A stretch of 64,000 nt of DNA from Sinorhizobium mexicanum (GCF_013488225.1 NZ_CP041238.1:18501-82500), one strand, 5' to 3'; positions 45,598-55,294 are shown, counted from the stretch's first letter. The notes: a model not told the origin generated them from the sequence alone. Numbers and translations: made by a program.

Positions 45598-46542
45598 GTG
45601 CGTCTCACCGCCTGCTTGCTCGTCATCGCCGCGTTTTGCCTCTCCGCCGGCCCGGGAGCCGCCGCGGAAATGGTTCCCGCGGGCAACCGCCACGTCGAGC
45701 AGCCTAAGATACCAGGCGCTTCGGTTCGCCGCACGAAAGCAGGCCGAACCTCCTTCGATGCCAAATACGAGAAAGTGCGTGATCTGCTCGCCAGCGACCG
45801 CCAGCTCGTCGGCAAGATCAAGTCCGTCGCCAGCGCCTACGGCATCGCACCGATCCACATGATCGGGGCCATCGTCGGCGAGCACACCTACAATGTCGAT
45901 GCCTACGACCGGCTGCAATCCTATTATGTGAAGGCGGCCGCCTATGCCGGCAACCGCTTCCAGTTCGGCTATGACGGCGAGTCCGTTGACGCGTTCGTCG
46001 CGCGGCCGCAATTCGCCGCCTGCGCCGGCAAGGACAATTCCTATGCGCTGTGGAGCTGCCGCGAGCGCATATGGGACAGCGAGTTCCGCGGCCGTTCGGT
46101 CGGCGGGCAATCCTTCCCGAACAACCGCTTCAGCGCCGTCTTCTTCCAGCCCTTTTTCGCCGGCCAGACATTCGGTCTCGGCCAGATCAATCCATTGACC
46201 GCCCTGATGCTGACGGACATGGTGGCGCGCGTTTCGGGCTATGAGCGCCTGGACGAGAACAACGCCGCCGGCGTCTACGAGGCGATCATGGATCCGGACG
46301 TCTCGCTGGCTTACATGGCAGCCTCGATCCGCCACTCGATCGACGCCTATCGTTCGATCGCTGGCATGGACATCTCCAACAACCCCGGTCTGACGGCGAC
46401 GCTCTACAACGTCGGCAATCCCGACCAGCGCGCCGCAACGCTCGCCGCGAAAAACCAGGACGCCGAGGTCCATTGGCCGGAAGAAAACTATTACGGCTGG
46501 CTGGTCAACGACAAGCTCGCGGAACTCGAAAGCCTGCTCTGA
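45598..46542 (+). CDS. DUF1402 periplasmic protein
   Basis: A 314-aa secreted protein of unknown function. The signal peptide is clear (residues 1-23, CLLVIAAFCLSAGPGAAA). The body has an all-helical look with GAIVGEHTYNVD and FGLGQINPLTALMLTD, which resemble the lysozyme-like fold of lytic transglycosylases (a Glu in IVGEHTY, followed by a GQI/NP segment). The start is GTG with AGGAAG 8 bases upstream. It stands alone. A cell-wall role is plausible but not shown. Confidence 0.75.
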   Translation: MRLTACLLVIAAFCLSAGPGAAAEMVPAGNRHVEQPKIPGASVRRTKAGRTSFDAKYEKVRDLLASDRQLVGKIKSVASAYGIAPIHMIGAIVGEHTYNVDAYDRLQSYYVKAAAYAGNRFQFGYDGESVDAFVARPQFAACAGKDNSYALWSCRERIWDSEFRGRSVGGQSFPNNRFSAVFFQPFFAGQTFGLGQINPLTALMLTDMVARVSGYERLDENNAAGVYEAIMDPDVSLAYMAASIRHSIDAYRSIAGMDISNNPGLTATLYNVGNPDQRAATLAAKNQDAEVHWPEENYYGWLVNDKLAELESLL

Positions 46543-46659
46543 GCCGGATCACCGGGTTCCGTCCTTATCTTTCCGTTCTTCCGTGATTCACGTGAAGCAT
46601 CTTCCTTGATTGCGCCGTATATAATTGAAACGGTAGTCGATCGAGAAAGGCACTCCATC

Positions 46660-48060
46660 ATGGATACGCGACCGGAACCCTTCGAGCCGCCCGCGCCCGA
46701 ACCCCGCGTCGGCATTCCCTCGCGCCTGCAAATCATCCGCACGGTCTTTCGCAATCCACTCGAACTCTGGGGCGAGCCCTCCTATACGCTGCCCTGGATC
46801 GAGACGAAGTTCATCAATCAGCGCACCCTGATCGTCAACGATCCCGGTCTCATCCGCCATGTTCTCGTGGAGAATGCCGCCAATTACGAAATGGCGAGCG
46901 TCCGGCAGCTGATCCTTCGCCCGATCCTTCGCGACGGCCTGCTGACGGCGGAAGGCGAGGTCTGGAAGCGATCCCGCAAGGCGATGGCGCCAGTTTTCAC
47001 GCCACGGCACGCCAAGGGCTTTGCCGGCCAGATGCATCGCGTCTGCGAGGAATTCATTCGGCGATATGAGCGGGCTGGTTCGGGGCCATTGGTGACGAAT
47101 GTCGCCGTCGACATGACCGAGCTTACCTTCGAGATCCTCGCCGAAACCCTCTTTTCCGGCGAGATCGCCGTCGAAAAGCAGGGTTTTGCAGGCAACGTGG
47201 AGGAGTTGCTGCACCGGATGGGCCGGGTCGATCCCATGGATCTCCTGGTTGCGCCGCCGTGGGTGCCGCGGCTCACCCGCATCGGCGGCAAGAAGGTCCT
47301 GAACCGGTTCCGGGGCATCGTATCCGAAACGATGGCGCAACGCCGGCGGCGGATGGCCGAGGAGCCCGAGCGCGTTCCGAACGATTTCCTGACGCTGTTG
47401 CTGCAGCTCGAAGGACCCGAGGGTCTTTCGACGACCGAGATCGAGGACAATATCCTGACCTTCATCGGCGCCGGACATGAAACGACGGCGCGCGCGCTCG
47501 CCTGGACCCTCTATTGCATCGCCAACACGCCCGCCTATCGCGAGATGATGGAGCGGGAAGTCGACGAGGTCATGGCAAGCGGGGAGGATCCCGTCGACTG
47601 GCTTGATCGCATGCCGCATGTGCTTGCCGCCTTCGAGGAAGCGCTCAGGCTCTATCCGCCCGCGCCATCCATCAACCGAGCGGCGATCGAGGAAGATGAG
47701 TGGACATCGCCGGCCGGCGAATACGTCCGCATCGAAAAGGGCATAACGGTGCTGATCATGCCGTGGACCCTCCATCGGCACCTGCTCTATTGGCAAAAAC
47801 CCCGCGCGTTCATGCCGGAGCGCTTCCTCCCCGAAAACCGGGAGAAGATCAACCGCTTCCAGTACCTGCCCTTCGGCGCGGGCCCGCGCGTCTGCATCGG
47901 TGCGACCTTCGCCTTGCAGGAGGCGGTCATCGCGCTCGGCGTGCTCATGCACCGCTTCCGCTTCGACCTGACCGAGGCAACGCATCCCTGGCCGGTGCAG
48001 AGGCTGACGACGCAGCCGCGGGGCGGTCTGCCGATGAAGGTGTCGGTGCGGGTGGGATAG
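46660..48060 (+). CDS. Cytochrome P450
   Basis: A soluble heme mono-oxygenase of 466 aa. The I-helix oxygen motif is FIGAGHETTARAL, the K-helix ExxR is in EEALRLYPP, and the heme ligand Cys412 lies in FGAGPRVCIGATFA. The N-terminus has no membrane anchor. It resembles CYP families near fatty-acid hydroxylases. No ferredoxin or reductase gene is nearby, so its electron donor must be elsewhere. I start at 46660 (MDTRPE) with GAGAAAGG upstream; the frame is open to 46606. Substrate unknown. Confidence 0.92.
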   Translation: MDTRPEPFEPPAPEPRVGIPSRLQIIRTVFRNPLELWGEPSYTLPWIETKFINQRTLIVNDPGLIRHVLVENAANYEMASVRQLILRPILRDGLLTAEGEVWKRSRKAMAPVFTPRHAKGFAGQMHRVCEEFIRRYERAGSGPLVTNVAVDMTELTFEILAETLFSGEIAVEKQGFAGNVEELLHRMGRVDPMDLLVAPPWVPRLTRIGGKKVLNRFRGIVSETMAQRRRRMAEEPERVPNDFLTLLLQLEGPEGLSTTEIEDNILTFIGAGHETTARALAWTLYCIANTPAYREMMEREVDEVMASGEDPVDWLDRMPHVLAAFEEALRLYPPAPSINRAAIEEDEWTSPAGEYVRIEKGITVLIMPWTLHRHLLYWQKPRAFMPERFLPENREKINRFQYLPFGAGPRVCIGATFALQEAVIALGVLMHRFRFDLTEATHPWPVQRLTTQPRGGLPMKVSVRVG

Positions 48061-48135
48061 TATTCCACGCTACCCAGAAACTACCCTCCTCCTGCCCTGC
48101 CGGGCAGAGGGGGGGTATCATCACCCGCACCGCTG

Positions 48136-48185
48136 CAATCTGATTGGAGGCCGCTCCAATCAGACGCACAAAGGTCGCTCTCACG
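48136..48185. repeat. Degenerate RIME-like palindrome
   Basis: TGATTGGA / TCCAATCA is a perfect 8-bp stem, followed by GACGCACAAAGGTCGCTCT, which resembles the RIME second half. It lies in the 216-base gap between the P450 and the hydantoinase-family gene, which also contains a CTGCCC/GGGCAG hairpin near 48090. Confidence 0.45.
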
Positions 48186-48276
48186 CGATGGTTTTTCCCC
48201 GAAATATGCCCTATCACCGGACGATCCTTCCACGTTCGGGACTCCTCCCGACCCTCAACACTGGACTGAGCAGAAA

Positions 48277-50280
48277 TTGACCTCGCATCTTCTTCTCGGC
48301 ATCGACACCGGCGGAACCTATACCGACGCCGTTCTTTTCAGCGAAGCGGCGGGCGTCGTCGCCAAGGCCAAGGCGCTGACCACGCGCCATGACCTTGCGG
48401 TTGGCATCGCCGGAGCGGTAGAGGCCGTTCTCGACAAGGCGAACGTCCCTGTCACGGCGATCAGCCTCGTCTCGCTGTCGACGACGCTCGCCACCAACGC
48501 GCTGGTCGAGGGGCAGGGGGGCAGGGCGGGCCTGGTGATGATCGGCTTCGGTCCGGAGGATTTGAAGCGCGACGGGCTGGTCGAGGCCTTGGGTTCCGAT
48601 CCCGTCCTCTTCCTACCCGGCGGCCACAATGTTCATGGCGGTGAGACACCGCTCGACATGAGCGCGCTCGACGAGGCGCTGCCGACACTCGCGAACCAGG
48701 TGTCATCCTTTGCGATCGCCGGCTATTTCGCGGTGCGCAATCCGGCGCACGAAAAGCGCGTGCGCGACCGTATCCGCGAGGTTTCGCACCTACCGGTGAC
48801 ATGCAGCCATGAGCTTTCGTCGAAGCTCGGCGGCCCGCGGCGGGCGCTGACGACACTTCTCAATGCCCGCCTGGTGTCGATGATCGATCGGCTGATCGGC
48901 TCCTGCGAGGATTTCCTCAAGGTCCGCGGCATTCACGTGCCGATGATGGTGGTGCGCGGCGATGGCGCATTGATCTCGGCGGCGGAAGCGCGACTGAGGC
49001 CGATCGAAACGATCCTCTCCGGGCCGGCTGCGAGCCTCGTCGGCGCTCGGCATCTGACCGGCCTTGAAAACGCGGTCGTCTCGGATATCGGCGGCACGAC
49101 GACGGACGTCGCCGTGCTTGAAAAGGGCCGTCCGAGGCTGGATGCCGAAGGCGCCGTGGTCGGCGGCTTCCGCACCATGGTCGAGGCCGTCGCCATGCGC
49201 ACCTATGGGCTCGGCGGCGATTCGGAAGTGCGGATCAACGATCGCGGTCTCAGGGCACAGATCGATCTCGGGCCGCGGCGGTTCCTGCCGCTGAGCCTGG
49301 CGGCCGCTCTGCATGGTGACGCCGTGCTGTCCGTGCTCGAAAGGCAGTTGCGCGCGACGCATGCGGGACGGCACGACGGCCGCCTCGCCGTGCGGACCGG
49401 TCTGCCTGATCATCTCGCGAGCGGCCTTCAGCCGCAGGAACAGGCGCTTTACGATCGCATCGGCATGGTGCCGGTGGCGTTGGCGGACGTGCTTCTCAGC
49501 ACCCCGCAGCGGGCGACGCTCGACCGCCTCGTGGCGCGCGGGCTGGTGCATATCTGCGGCATCACGCCATCGGATGCGATGCATGTGCTTGGCAGGCAGG
49601 CGCAGTGGAACGCCGCCGCGGCACGCCTTGGTCTCGAGATTGCGGCACGCCTGAAGGATGGTTCCGGCCAGTCGGTCGCGCCATCCGCCGAAGGGCTGGC
49701 TCAGATGATCGTCGACCGGCTGACGCGGCAATCCTCGGAGGTGATCCTGCAGGGCTGCCTCGGCGAAGACGGCGCTGGCACCATCGATCCCGCGACGTCG
49801 CTCGCTGTCGATCGCGCCCTGAAGCGCGAACCTGGGATCGTCCGTTTTTCGATCGGGCTCGACCGGCCTCTCGTCGGTCTCGGCGCCTCGGCGCCCGTTT
49901 ATTATCCAGCTATCGCCGACATGCTGGCTACGGATGCGGCGATACCGCCGGAGGCCGACGTGGCGAATGCCGTCGGAGCGGTGGTCGGGCAGGTCAGGGC
50001 CTCCGTCACGGTGTTCGTGACGACGCCCGAAGAGGGCATCTTCATCGTCAACGGCGCTGGCGCAAGCGAACGCTTCCTCGATCAGGAACAGGCTTTCGGC
50101 GTCGCGCGACACCGCGCACGGACCATGGCGCTCGAAACAGCCCGCGCGAACGGCGCCGAGGAACCGGCGGCGACGATGTGGGAAGAGATCGACGCGCCGG
50201 AGGTCGAGGGCGGCCGCAAGCTGATCGAGGCGCGGTTCATCGCCTCGGCCAGCGGCCGGCCGCGTATCGCGCATCACTAG
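48277..50280 (+). CDS. Hydantoinase/oxoprolinase family protein (HyuA-type)
   Basis: A 667-aa ATP-using enzyme of the hydantoinase A / 5-oxoprolinase / acetone carboxylase superfamily. The ASKHA-type phosphate loops are GIDTGGTYTDAVLF (8-21) and DIGGTTTDVAVLEKG, and SLSTTLATNALVEG is the family's N-terminal signature. The usual partner HyuB is not adjacent. The start is TTG at 48277, because the first conserved motif begins eight codons later and no ATG fits. Substrate unknown; candidates are hydantoins, 5-oxoproline or related lactams. Confidence 0.82.
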   Translation: MTSHLLLGIDTGGTYTDAVLFSEAAGVVAKAKALTTRHDLAVGIAGAVEAVLDKANVPVTAISLVSLSTTLATNALVEGQGGRAGLVMIGFGPEDLKRDGLVEALGSDPVLFLPGGHNVHGGETPLDMSALDEALPTLANQVSSFAIAGYFAVRNPAHEKRVRDRIREVSHLPVTCSHELSSKLGGPRRALTTLLNARLVSMIDRLIGSCEDFLKVRGIHVPMMVVRGDGALISAAEARLRPIETILSGPAASLVGARHLTGLENAVVSDIGGTTTDVAVLEKGRPRLDAEGAVVGGFRTMVEAVAMRTYGLGGDSEVRINDRGLRAQIDLGPRRFLPLSLAAALHGDAVLSVLERQLRATHAGRHDGRLAVRTGLPDHLASGLQPQEQALYDRIGMVPVALADVLLSTPQRATLDRLVARGLVHICGITPSDAMHVLGRQAQWNAAAARLGLEIAARLKDGSGQSVAPSAEGLAQMIVDRLTRQSSEVILQGCLGEDGAGTIDPATSLAVDRALKREPGIVRFSIGLDRPLVGLGASAPVYYPAIADMLATDAAIPPEADVANAVGAVVGQVRASVTVFVTTPEEGIFIVNGAGASERFLDQEQAFGVARHRARTMALETARANGAEEPAATMWEEIDAPEVEGGRKLIEARFIASASGRPRIAHH

Positions 50281-50580
50281 ATCACGATGATTTCGGGTCG
50301 AATCGACCCGAAATCATAAACGTGATCGACTCTAAAAAGTTGAGCCGTGGGCGGGCGGAAAATTGCGCATATGTTTCCTCAGCCCGCCCTGATCTTTTCC
50401 AGTTTGGAAACAATTCTTCGCATCCTTGCGGAATTGACAGTGAATGAATTGGTGAGAAACTGCCTTGTCACGAGCGGGATGAGGGAAAGCAGGAATGCTT
50501 TTCCGGGCACATCCCGCTCTTGTTGTTCGAGCAATTGCAGGAAAAGCGTCGCGGTTTCCCGTCCGGAACTGCGTCAAATC
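50281..50580. repeat. Cluster of X, Y and Z palindromic repeat modules upstream of glcB
   Basis: X at 50281-50334 (ATCACGATGATTTCGGG with its mirror), Y-like at 50343-50390 (GGGCGGGC / GCCCGCCC), a second Y at 50472-50520 (GAGCGGGAT / ATCCCGCTC) and Z at 50530-50580 (GCAATTGCAGGAAAAGCG, GTCCGGAACTGCGTC). They fill 300 of the 417 bases before glcB. I see no coding content here. Confidence 0.7.
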
Positions 50581-50636
50581 AAGGACTGGGTCGCTGCTCC
50601 ATTGAAGCAGTGACCTAAATAATCGAAGTGGTAGGC

Positions 50637-50664
50637 TTGGATCGGCCTGATCCCGGCGTATCGT
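50637..50664 (+). promoter_or_regulatory. Candidate sigma70-type promoter of glcB
   Basis: TTGGAT (50637-50642) and TATCGT (50659-50664) with 16-base spacing, 34 bases before the malate synthase ATG. Weak matches; position is reasonable. Confidence 0.3.
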
Positions 50665-50697
50665 TAGCCAAAGTCGAGATATTGCAGGAGTTGCCGC

Positions 50698-52869
50698 ATG
50701 GCCCGCGTTGAAAAGTATGGTTTGAAGATCGATGACGGGCTCCATGATTTCCTGGCCGACGAGGCAATGCCGGGCACCGGTGTCGATACGGAAACGTTCT
50801 TTTCCACACTGTCGGACCTTGTTCACGACCTTGCCCCGAAAAACCGCGCGCTTATTGCCAAACGCGATGAGATGCAGGCGCAAATCGATGCCTGGTATCG
50901 CGATAACGGCGCACCGGTCGACCTCGACGCCTACGAGGCCTTTCTGAGGCAGATCGGTTACCTTCTGCCGGAAGGTCCGGCGTTTTCGATCTCGACCGCC
51001 AATGTCGATCCCGAGATCGCGACGATTGCCGGACCACAGCTCGTCGTGCCGGTGATGAATGCGCGCTACGCCCTGAACGCCGCCAATGCCCGCTGGGGTT
51101 CGCTCTATGACGCGCTCTATGGAACCGACGCAATTCCCGATACCGAGGGCGCGGAGCGTGGCAAGGGATACAATCCGAAGCGCGGCGCCAAGGTCATCGG
51201 CTGGGCCCGGGATTTTCTGGACGCGAGCGCGGCCATGGCCAAGGGCCGCTGGACCGATGTGACCGCGTTCAGGGTCGAAGGTTCTGCACTTGCGATCACG
51301 CTTGCAGACGGCACGAAGACGGCGCTCGCTGATCCATCTTGCTTTGCCGGTTATTCCGGCTCTGCCGACGCGCCGTCGGAAATCGTTCTGCGCCGAAACA
51401 ATCTTCACATCGTCGTCGTGCTCGATGCGACGACGCAGATCGGCAAGGAGGATCCGGCTAACGTTTCCGACGTGATCCTCGAATCGGCGATCACGACGAT
51501 CATGGACTGCGAGGACTCCATCGCCGCCGTCGATGCCGAAGACAAGGTCGTCGTCTATCGCAACTGGCTGGGTCTGATGAAGGGCGACCTTGAGGAACAG
51601 GTTTCCAAGGGCGGCAGGACATTCACCCGCAAGCTCAATGCCGATCGTGTTTACACAAGCCGGAACGGAGCGGCACTGACGCTGCCCGGACGCTCGCTGA
51701 TGCTGGTGCGCAATGTCGGCCACCTCATGACCAATCCGGCGATTGTCGACCGCGACGAGCGCGAGGTGCCGGAAGGCATCATGGATGCCATGGTCACGGC
51801 CCTGATCGCGCTCCACGATATCGGACCCAAGGGCCGCCGGGCGAATTCGCGCGCGGGTTCGATGTATGTCGTCAAGCCGAAGATGCACGGGCCGGAAGAA
51901 GTTGCCTTTGCCTGCGAAATTTTTTCGCGCGTTGAGGCGGCGCTCGGCATGCCGGCGAACACCGTGAAGATGGGCATCATGGATGAGGAGCGGCGCACGA
52001 CCGTAAACCTGAAGGAATGCATCCGCGCCGCCCGCGAGCGCGTCGTCTTCATCAACACCGGCTTCCTGGACCGGACCGGCGACGAGATCCACACGTCGAT
52101 GGAAGCCGGTCCGATGATTCGCAAGGGCGACATGAAGCAGGCAGCCTGGATCGCGGCTTACGAGAACTGGAACGTCGATATCGGCCTCGAGTGCGGGCTC
52201 TCCGGCCACGCGCAGATCGGCAAGGGCATGTGGGCGATGCCCGACCTTATGGCCGCAATGCTCGAACAGAAGATTGGTCATCCGAGGGCGGGCGCGAACA
52301 CGGCCTGGGTTCCGTCGCCGACCGCGGCGACGCTGCATGCAACGCACTACCATCGCATCAACGTCGCCGAGGTCCAGGCGGGCTTGAAAAGCCGGCCGCG
52401 TGCCAAGCTCGCCGATATCCTCTCGGTGCCTGTGGCGGCACGGCCGAACTGGACAGAGGCCGAAATCCAGCGTGAGCTCGACAACAATGCCCAGGGGATT
52501 CTTGGCTATGTCGTGCGCTGGGTCGACCAGGGCGTCGGCTGCTCCAAGGTGCCGGACATCAACAATGTCGGCCTGATGGAAGATCGCGCGACACTGCGCA
52601 TCTCGGCGCAGCACATGGCGAACTGGCTGCAGCACGGCATTGTCAGCGAAATGCAGGTCGTCGACACGATGAAGCGAATGGCGGCCGTCGTCGACCAGCA
52701 GAATGCTGACGACGAAAACTACGCGCCGATGGCCGGCCGCTTCGACGAATCGGTCGCCTTCCAGGCCGCGCTGGACCTGGTGCTCAAGGGGCGCGAGCAG
52801 CCGAACGGCTATACCGAACCGGTCCTGCATCGCCGTCGTCTGGAGCTCAAGGCGAAGTTAGGGGCATAA
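50698..52869 (+). CDS. glcB: Malate synthase G
   Basis: Condenses glyoxylate with acetyl-CoA to malate, completing the glyoxylate route for growth on C2 units or products of PHB breakdown. At 723 aa it is the monomeric G form. Conserved motifs include [15 protein letters not shown] (magnesium site), [32 protein letters not shown] and [22 protein letters not shown] lies 8 bases before the ATG. It is monocistronic. No isocitrate lyase is in the window. Confidence 0.97.
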   Translation: MARVEKYGLKIDDGLHDFLADEAMPGTGVDTETFFSTLSDLVHDLAPKNRALIAKRDEMQAQIDAWYRDNGAPVDLDAYEAFLRQIGYLLPEGPAFSISTANVDPEIATIAGPQLVVPVMNARYALNAANARWGSLYDALYGTDAIPDTEGAERGKGYNPKRGAKVIGWARDFLDASAAMAKGRWTDVTAFRVEGSALAITLADGTKTALADPSCFAGYSGSADAPSEIVLRRNNLHIVVVLDATTQIGKEDPANVSDVILESAITTIMDCEDSIAAVDAEDKVVVYRNWLGLMKGDLEEQVSKGGRTFTRKLNADRVYTSRNGAALTLPGRSLMLVRNVGHLMTNPAIVDRDEREVPEGIMDAMVTALIALHDIGPKGRRANSRAGSMYVVKPKMHGPEEVAFACEIFSRVEAALGMPANTVKMGIMDEERRTTVNLKECIRAARERVVFINTGFLDRTGDEIHTSMEAGPMIRKGDMKQAAWIAAYENWNVDIGLECGLSGHAQIGKGMWAMPDLMAAMLEQKIGHPRAGANTAWVPSPTAATLHATHYHRINVAEVQAGLKSRPRAKLADILSVPVAARPNWTEAEIQRELDNNAQGILGYVVRWVDQGVGCSKVPDINNVGLMEDRATLRISAQHMANWLQHGIVSEMQVVDTMKRMAAVVDQQNADDENYAPMAGRFDESVAFQAALDLVLKGREQPNGYTEPVLHRRRLELKAKLGA

Positions 52870-52871
52870 GT

Positions 52872-53045
52872 TGCCCCTCATCCGGCCTGCCGGCCACCTT
52901 CTCCCCGCCTGCGGGGAGAAGGTGCGATGCCACACCCGCTCGCCCTTTCGTCCGTCGTGGATGATGACAGCGCCGCAAAGGCGTCCCCTCTCCCCGCGTG
53001 CGGGTAGAGGGTTAGTCCTCGGGTTAAACCCGAGGAGAGGGGCAA
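52872..53045. repeat. Composite GC-rich palindromic repeat
   Basis: CACCTTCTCCCCGCCTGCGG with GGGGAGAAGGTG forms a long stem (about 52899-52925); a related half (CCCTCTCCCCGCGTGCGGG) and a perfect CCTCGGGTT/AACCCGAGG hairpin (53016-53034) follow. This repeat type, flanked by CCTCATCCGGCCTGCCGGC, is common between genes in rhizobia. Confidence 0.7.
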
Positions 53046-53079
53046 AATCTGCGTGAACACGCGGCGGCGTTAAACAAAA

Positions 53080-53106
53080 GAGCCGCCGGATCGACCGACG
53101 GCCCTC
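53080..53106 (-). terminator. Likely intrinsic terminator of the L,D-transpeptidase gene
   Basis: On the minus strand GAG-GG-CCGTCGG pairs with CCGGCGGCTC (10 bp, 2-base bulge, one G-U), followed by TTTTGTT. It begins about 22 bases beyond the stop. Confidence 0.65.
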
Positions 53107-53128
53107 TCATTATCAAGACGTGGCAGTG

Positions 53129-53803
53129 TTACTGCTGAACGACGACCCTTGCTCCCTTGCCCGGCCGAACACGCGAATAGAGATCGATGATGTCCTGGTT
53201 CATCAGCCGGATGCAGCCCGATGATGCGGCGGTGCCGATCGAGGCCCACTCCGGCGTGCCATGCAGGCGGAAGAGCGTATCCCTGCCTTCCTCGTTGAAG
53301 AGATAGAGGGCGCGCGCGCCGAGCGGATTGCTGATGCCCGGGCCCATGCCGTCCTCGACATATTTGGCGACTTCCGGCTTGCGCTCGGCCATCTCCTTCG
53401 GCGGATGCCAGGTCGGCCATTCCTGTTTCCAGGCGACGTAGGCCTCGCCTTCCCAGGCAAAGCCGGCCTTGCCGACGCCGATGCCATAGCGCACGGCCTT
53501 GCCTCCCGGCAGCACATAGTAGAGGAAGCGGTTCGGCGTGTTGACGATGATCGTGCCCGGGCGTTCGTTCGTCGCGTAGTCGACGATCTGGCGATGGAAA
53601 CGCGGATCGACGCGTTTGATCGGTATTGCAGGCAGAGCGTAGCCGTGATCCTCGACGGCGCCATAATTGCCGGTAAAGATCTGATTCGTCGCAATTTTCT
53701 GGCCCTCGGGAGCAGGGCTGCTGGTGGACGTCGTTTGCGAGCAACCGGCGAGGGCAACAGTGGCGGCCAGGCTGCACAAAAGGAGAGCGTTGCGGAAGCG
53801 CAT
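53129..53803 (-). CDS. L,D-transpeptidase (YkuD/ErfK-type) lipoprotein
   Basis: A periplasmic transpeptidase that forms 3-3 peptidoglycan crosslinks or attaches proteins to the wall. The signal ends in lipobox LAGC with Cys21. The YkuD catalytic region is HGTPEWASIG with SSGCIRLMN: His181 and Cys197. 224 aa from the ATG at 53803; the open frame upstream to 54178 overlaps the divergent mmcB gene and is not coding. It has its own terminator. Confidence 0.93.
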   Translation of the reverse strand: MRFRNALLLCSLAATVALAGCSQTTSTSSPAPEGQKIATNQIFTGNYGAVEDHGYALPAIPIKRVDPRFHRQIVDYATNERPGTIIVNTPNRFLYYVLPGGKAVRYGIGVGKAGFAWEGEAYVAWKQEWPTWHPPKEMAERKPEVAKYVEDGMGPGISNPLGARALYLFNEEGRDTLFRLHGTPEWASIGTAASSGCIRLMNQDIIDLYSRVRPGKGARVVVQQ

Positions 53804-54039
53804 TGAGGGTCTCGTGAAAGGAAGTAAGGAAATACGGGAGGGAGGGTGCCCGGCCGTCAGCGCCATCAGCTTATTTTCGATTGCAACGCGCCGCGCAAGG
53901 GACTGCGCCGCCGCAATTTGGCCGAAAAGTGTAAATTCCGTGACGATTGCTTTTTTGCAACAAAATGGCGGAGTGGCAGGCGTTGAAGCGACGCAATTCC
54001 GGATGAACACGGGAATTGCCCTAGCGCAAGAGTGAACCG

Positions 54040-54567
54040 ATGACGATTCTATCGATCCATGGCGACAATCCGCTGGCGGACGGACGCCAATCGGAGCGGG
54101 CGATGAAAGTGCGCCGCGGCGTTCAGCGGCTGCTGGCGGAATTGCGTCACGCGGTCCTGCCCGAACTGACGCTCGCAAGCGGCAGACGCGCCGATCTCAT
54201 TTCTCTTACCGCGAAGGGCGAAATCTGGATCATCGAGATCAAGACGTCGATTGAGGATTTTCGCGTGGATCGCAAATGGCCCGAGTATCGGCTGCATTGC
54301 GACCGGCTGTTCTTCGCCACGCACGGAGACGTGCCGCTGGACATATTTCCGGAGGAATGCGGCCTTCTGCTTTCCGACGGCTACGGAGCGCACATGCTGC
54401 GCGAAGCACCGGAGCACCGCCTGGCGCCGGGCACACGCAAGTCCGTCGTCCAGTCATTTGCCCGGACGGCGGCCCAGCGACTGATGCTTGCCGAATGGGC
54501 GGCGGAGCGAAACGGGGAACTCGGCGACTCGATTCGCGATATCGTTGCGGGTACGCGCGACGGTTAG
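54040..54567 (+). CDS. mmcB: DNA repair protein MmcB-type
   Basis: A 175-aa protein related to Caulobacter MmcB, an SOS-linked repair protein. The pattern RRADLISLTAKGEIWIIEIK has the spaced D and E-x-K of PD-(D/E)xK nucleases, followed by DRKWPEYRLHCDRLFFA. I see no alphaproteobacterial LexA box (GAAC-N7-GAAC) in the 236-base gap before it. It is convergent with actR. Confidence 0.82.
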   Translation: MTILSIHGDNPLADGRQSERAMKVRRGVQRLLAELRHAVLPELTLASGRRADLISLTAKGEIWIIEIKTSIEDFRVDRKWPEYRLHCDRLFFATHGDVPLDIFPEECGLLLSDGYGAHMLREAPEHRLAPGTRKSVVQSFARTAAQRLMLAEWAAERNGELGDSIRDIVAGTRDG

Positions 54568-54604
54568 ACGGGAGATCACGTCCTTCCCAAGGGGCAATCG
54601 ATGA

Positions 54605-55189
54605 TTACTTCGGGGCACGCTTCGCCAGAATGCGCTGCAGCGTTCGGCGGTGCATGTTGAGCCGGCGGGCCGTTTCCGAAACATTGCGTTCGCACATCTC
54701 GTAGACACGCTGGATGTGTTCCCAGCGCACCCGGTCCGCGGACATCGGATTTTCCGGCGGCTCCACCCTCTCGCCCTGGCGCTGGACGAGTGCGGCGAAG
54801 ATGTCGTCAGCATCGGCCGGCTTCGCGAGATAGTCGACCGCGCCGAGCTTGACCGCATTTACGGCGGTGGCGATGTTGCCGTAGCCGGTAAGCATGATCA
54901 TCCGCGTGTCGTCCCGGCGCCCCCGGATCGCTTCGATCACATCGAGGCCGCTGCCGTCTCCGAGCCGGAGATCGATGACGGCGTGCTTCGGCGGGTTGCT
55001 CTTGGCCTTGGCGATGCCTTCGGCGACCGACTCGGCAATATCGACGGTGAAGCCCCGCGCTTCCATCGCCCGCGCTAGACGGCGCAGGAACGGGCCGTCG
55101 TCATCAACGATCAGCAGCGTCCTGTCAGGCCCGATCAGCTCGGCATCTGGAGACTGTGCGCTTGGCGCGCTTGTCGATTTTTCCGTCAT
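54605..55189 (-). CDS. actR: Response regulator ActR (RegA/PrrA family)
   Basis: The regulator of the redox/acid two-component system ActS-ActR, controlling CO2 fixation, respiration, nitrogen and acid-tolerance genes. The receiver has DDD (29-31), phospho-acceptor Asp73 (VIDLRLGDG) and Lys in AKPADAD. The C-terminal Fis-type helix-turn-helix is NVSETARRLNMHRRTLQRIL, almost invariant in this family. 194 aa. It follows actS after 105 bases. Confidence 0.95.
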   Translation of the reverse strand: MTEKSTSAPSAQSPDAELIGPDRTLLIVDDDGPFLRRLARAMEARGFTVDIAESVAEGIAKAKSNPPKHAVIDLRLGDGSGLDVIEAIRGRRDDTRMIMLTGYGNIATAVNAVKLGAVDYLAKPADADDIFAALVQRQGERVEPPENPMSADRVRWEHIQRVYEMCERNVSETARRLNMHRRTLQRILAKRAPK

Positions 55190-55294
55190 TTCTTCCGATC
55201 CCTAGGCAAAGACCTGTCCGTAAGCATAAAATTGGCCGGTTTCGCTGAAATTATGTGGGTTTTCTCGCGACTGTCTTCAATAAACTGCCAAACG

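Noticed and set aside
50332..52830. 832-codon open frame on the minus strand
   Set aside because: It is antisense to malate synthase G, which is certain. No domain or codon pattern supports it.
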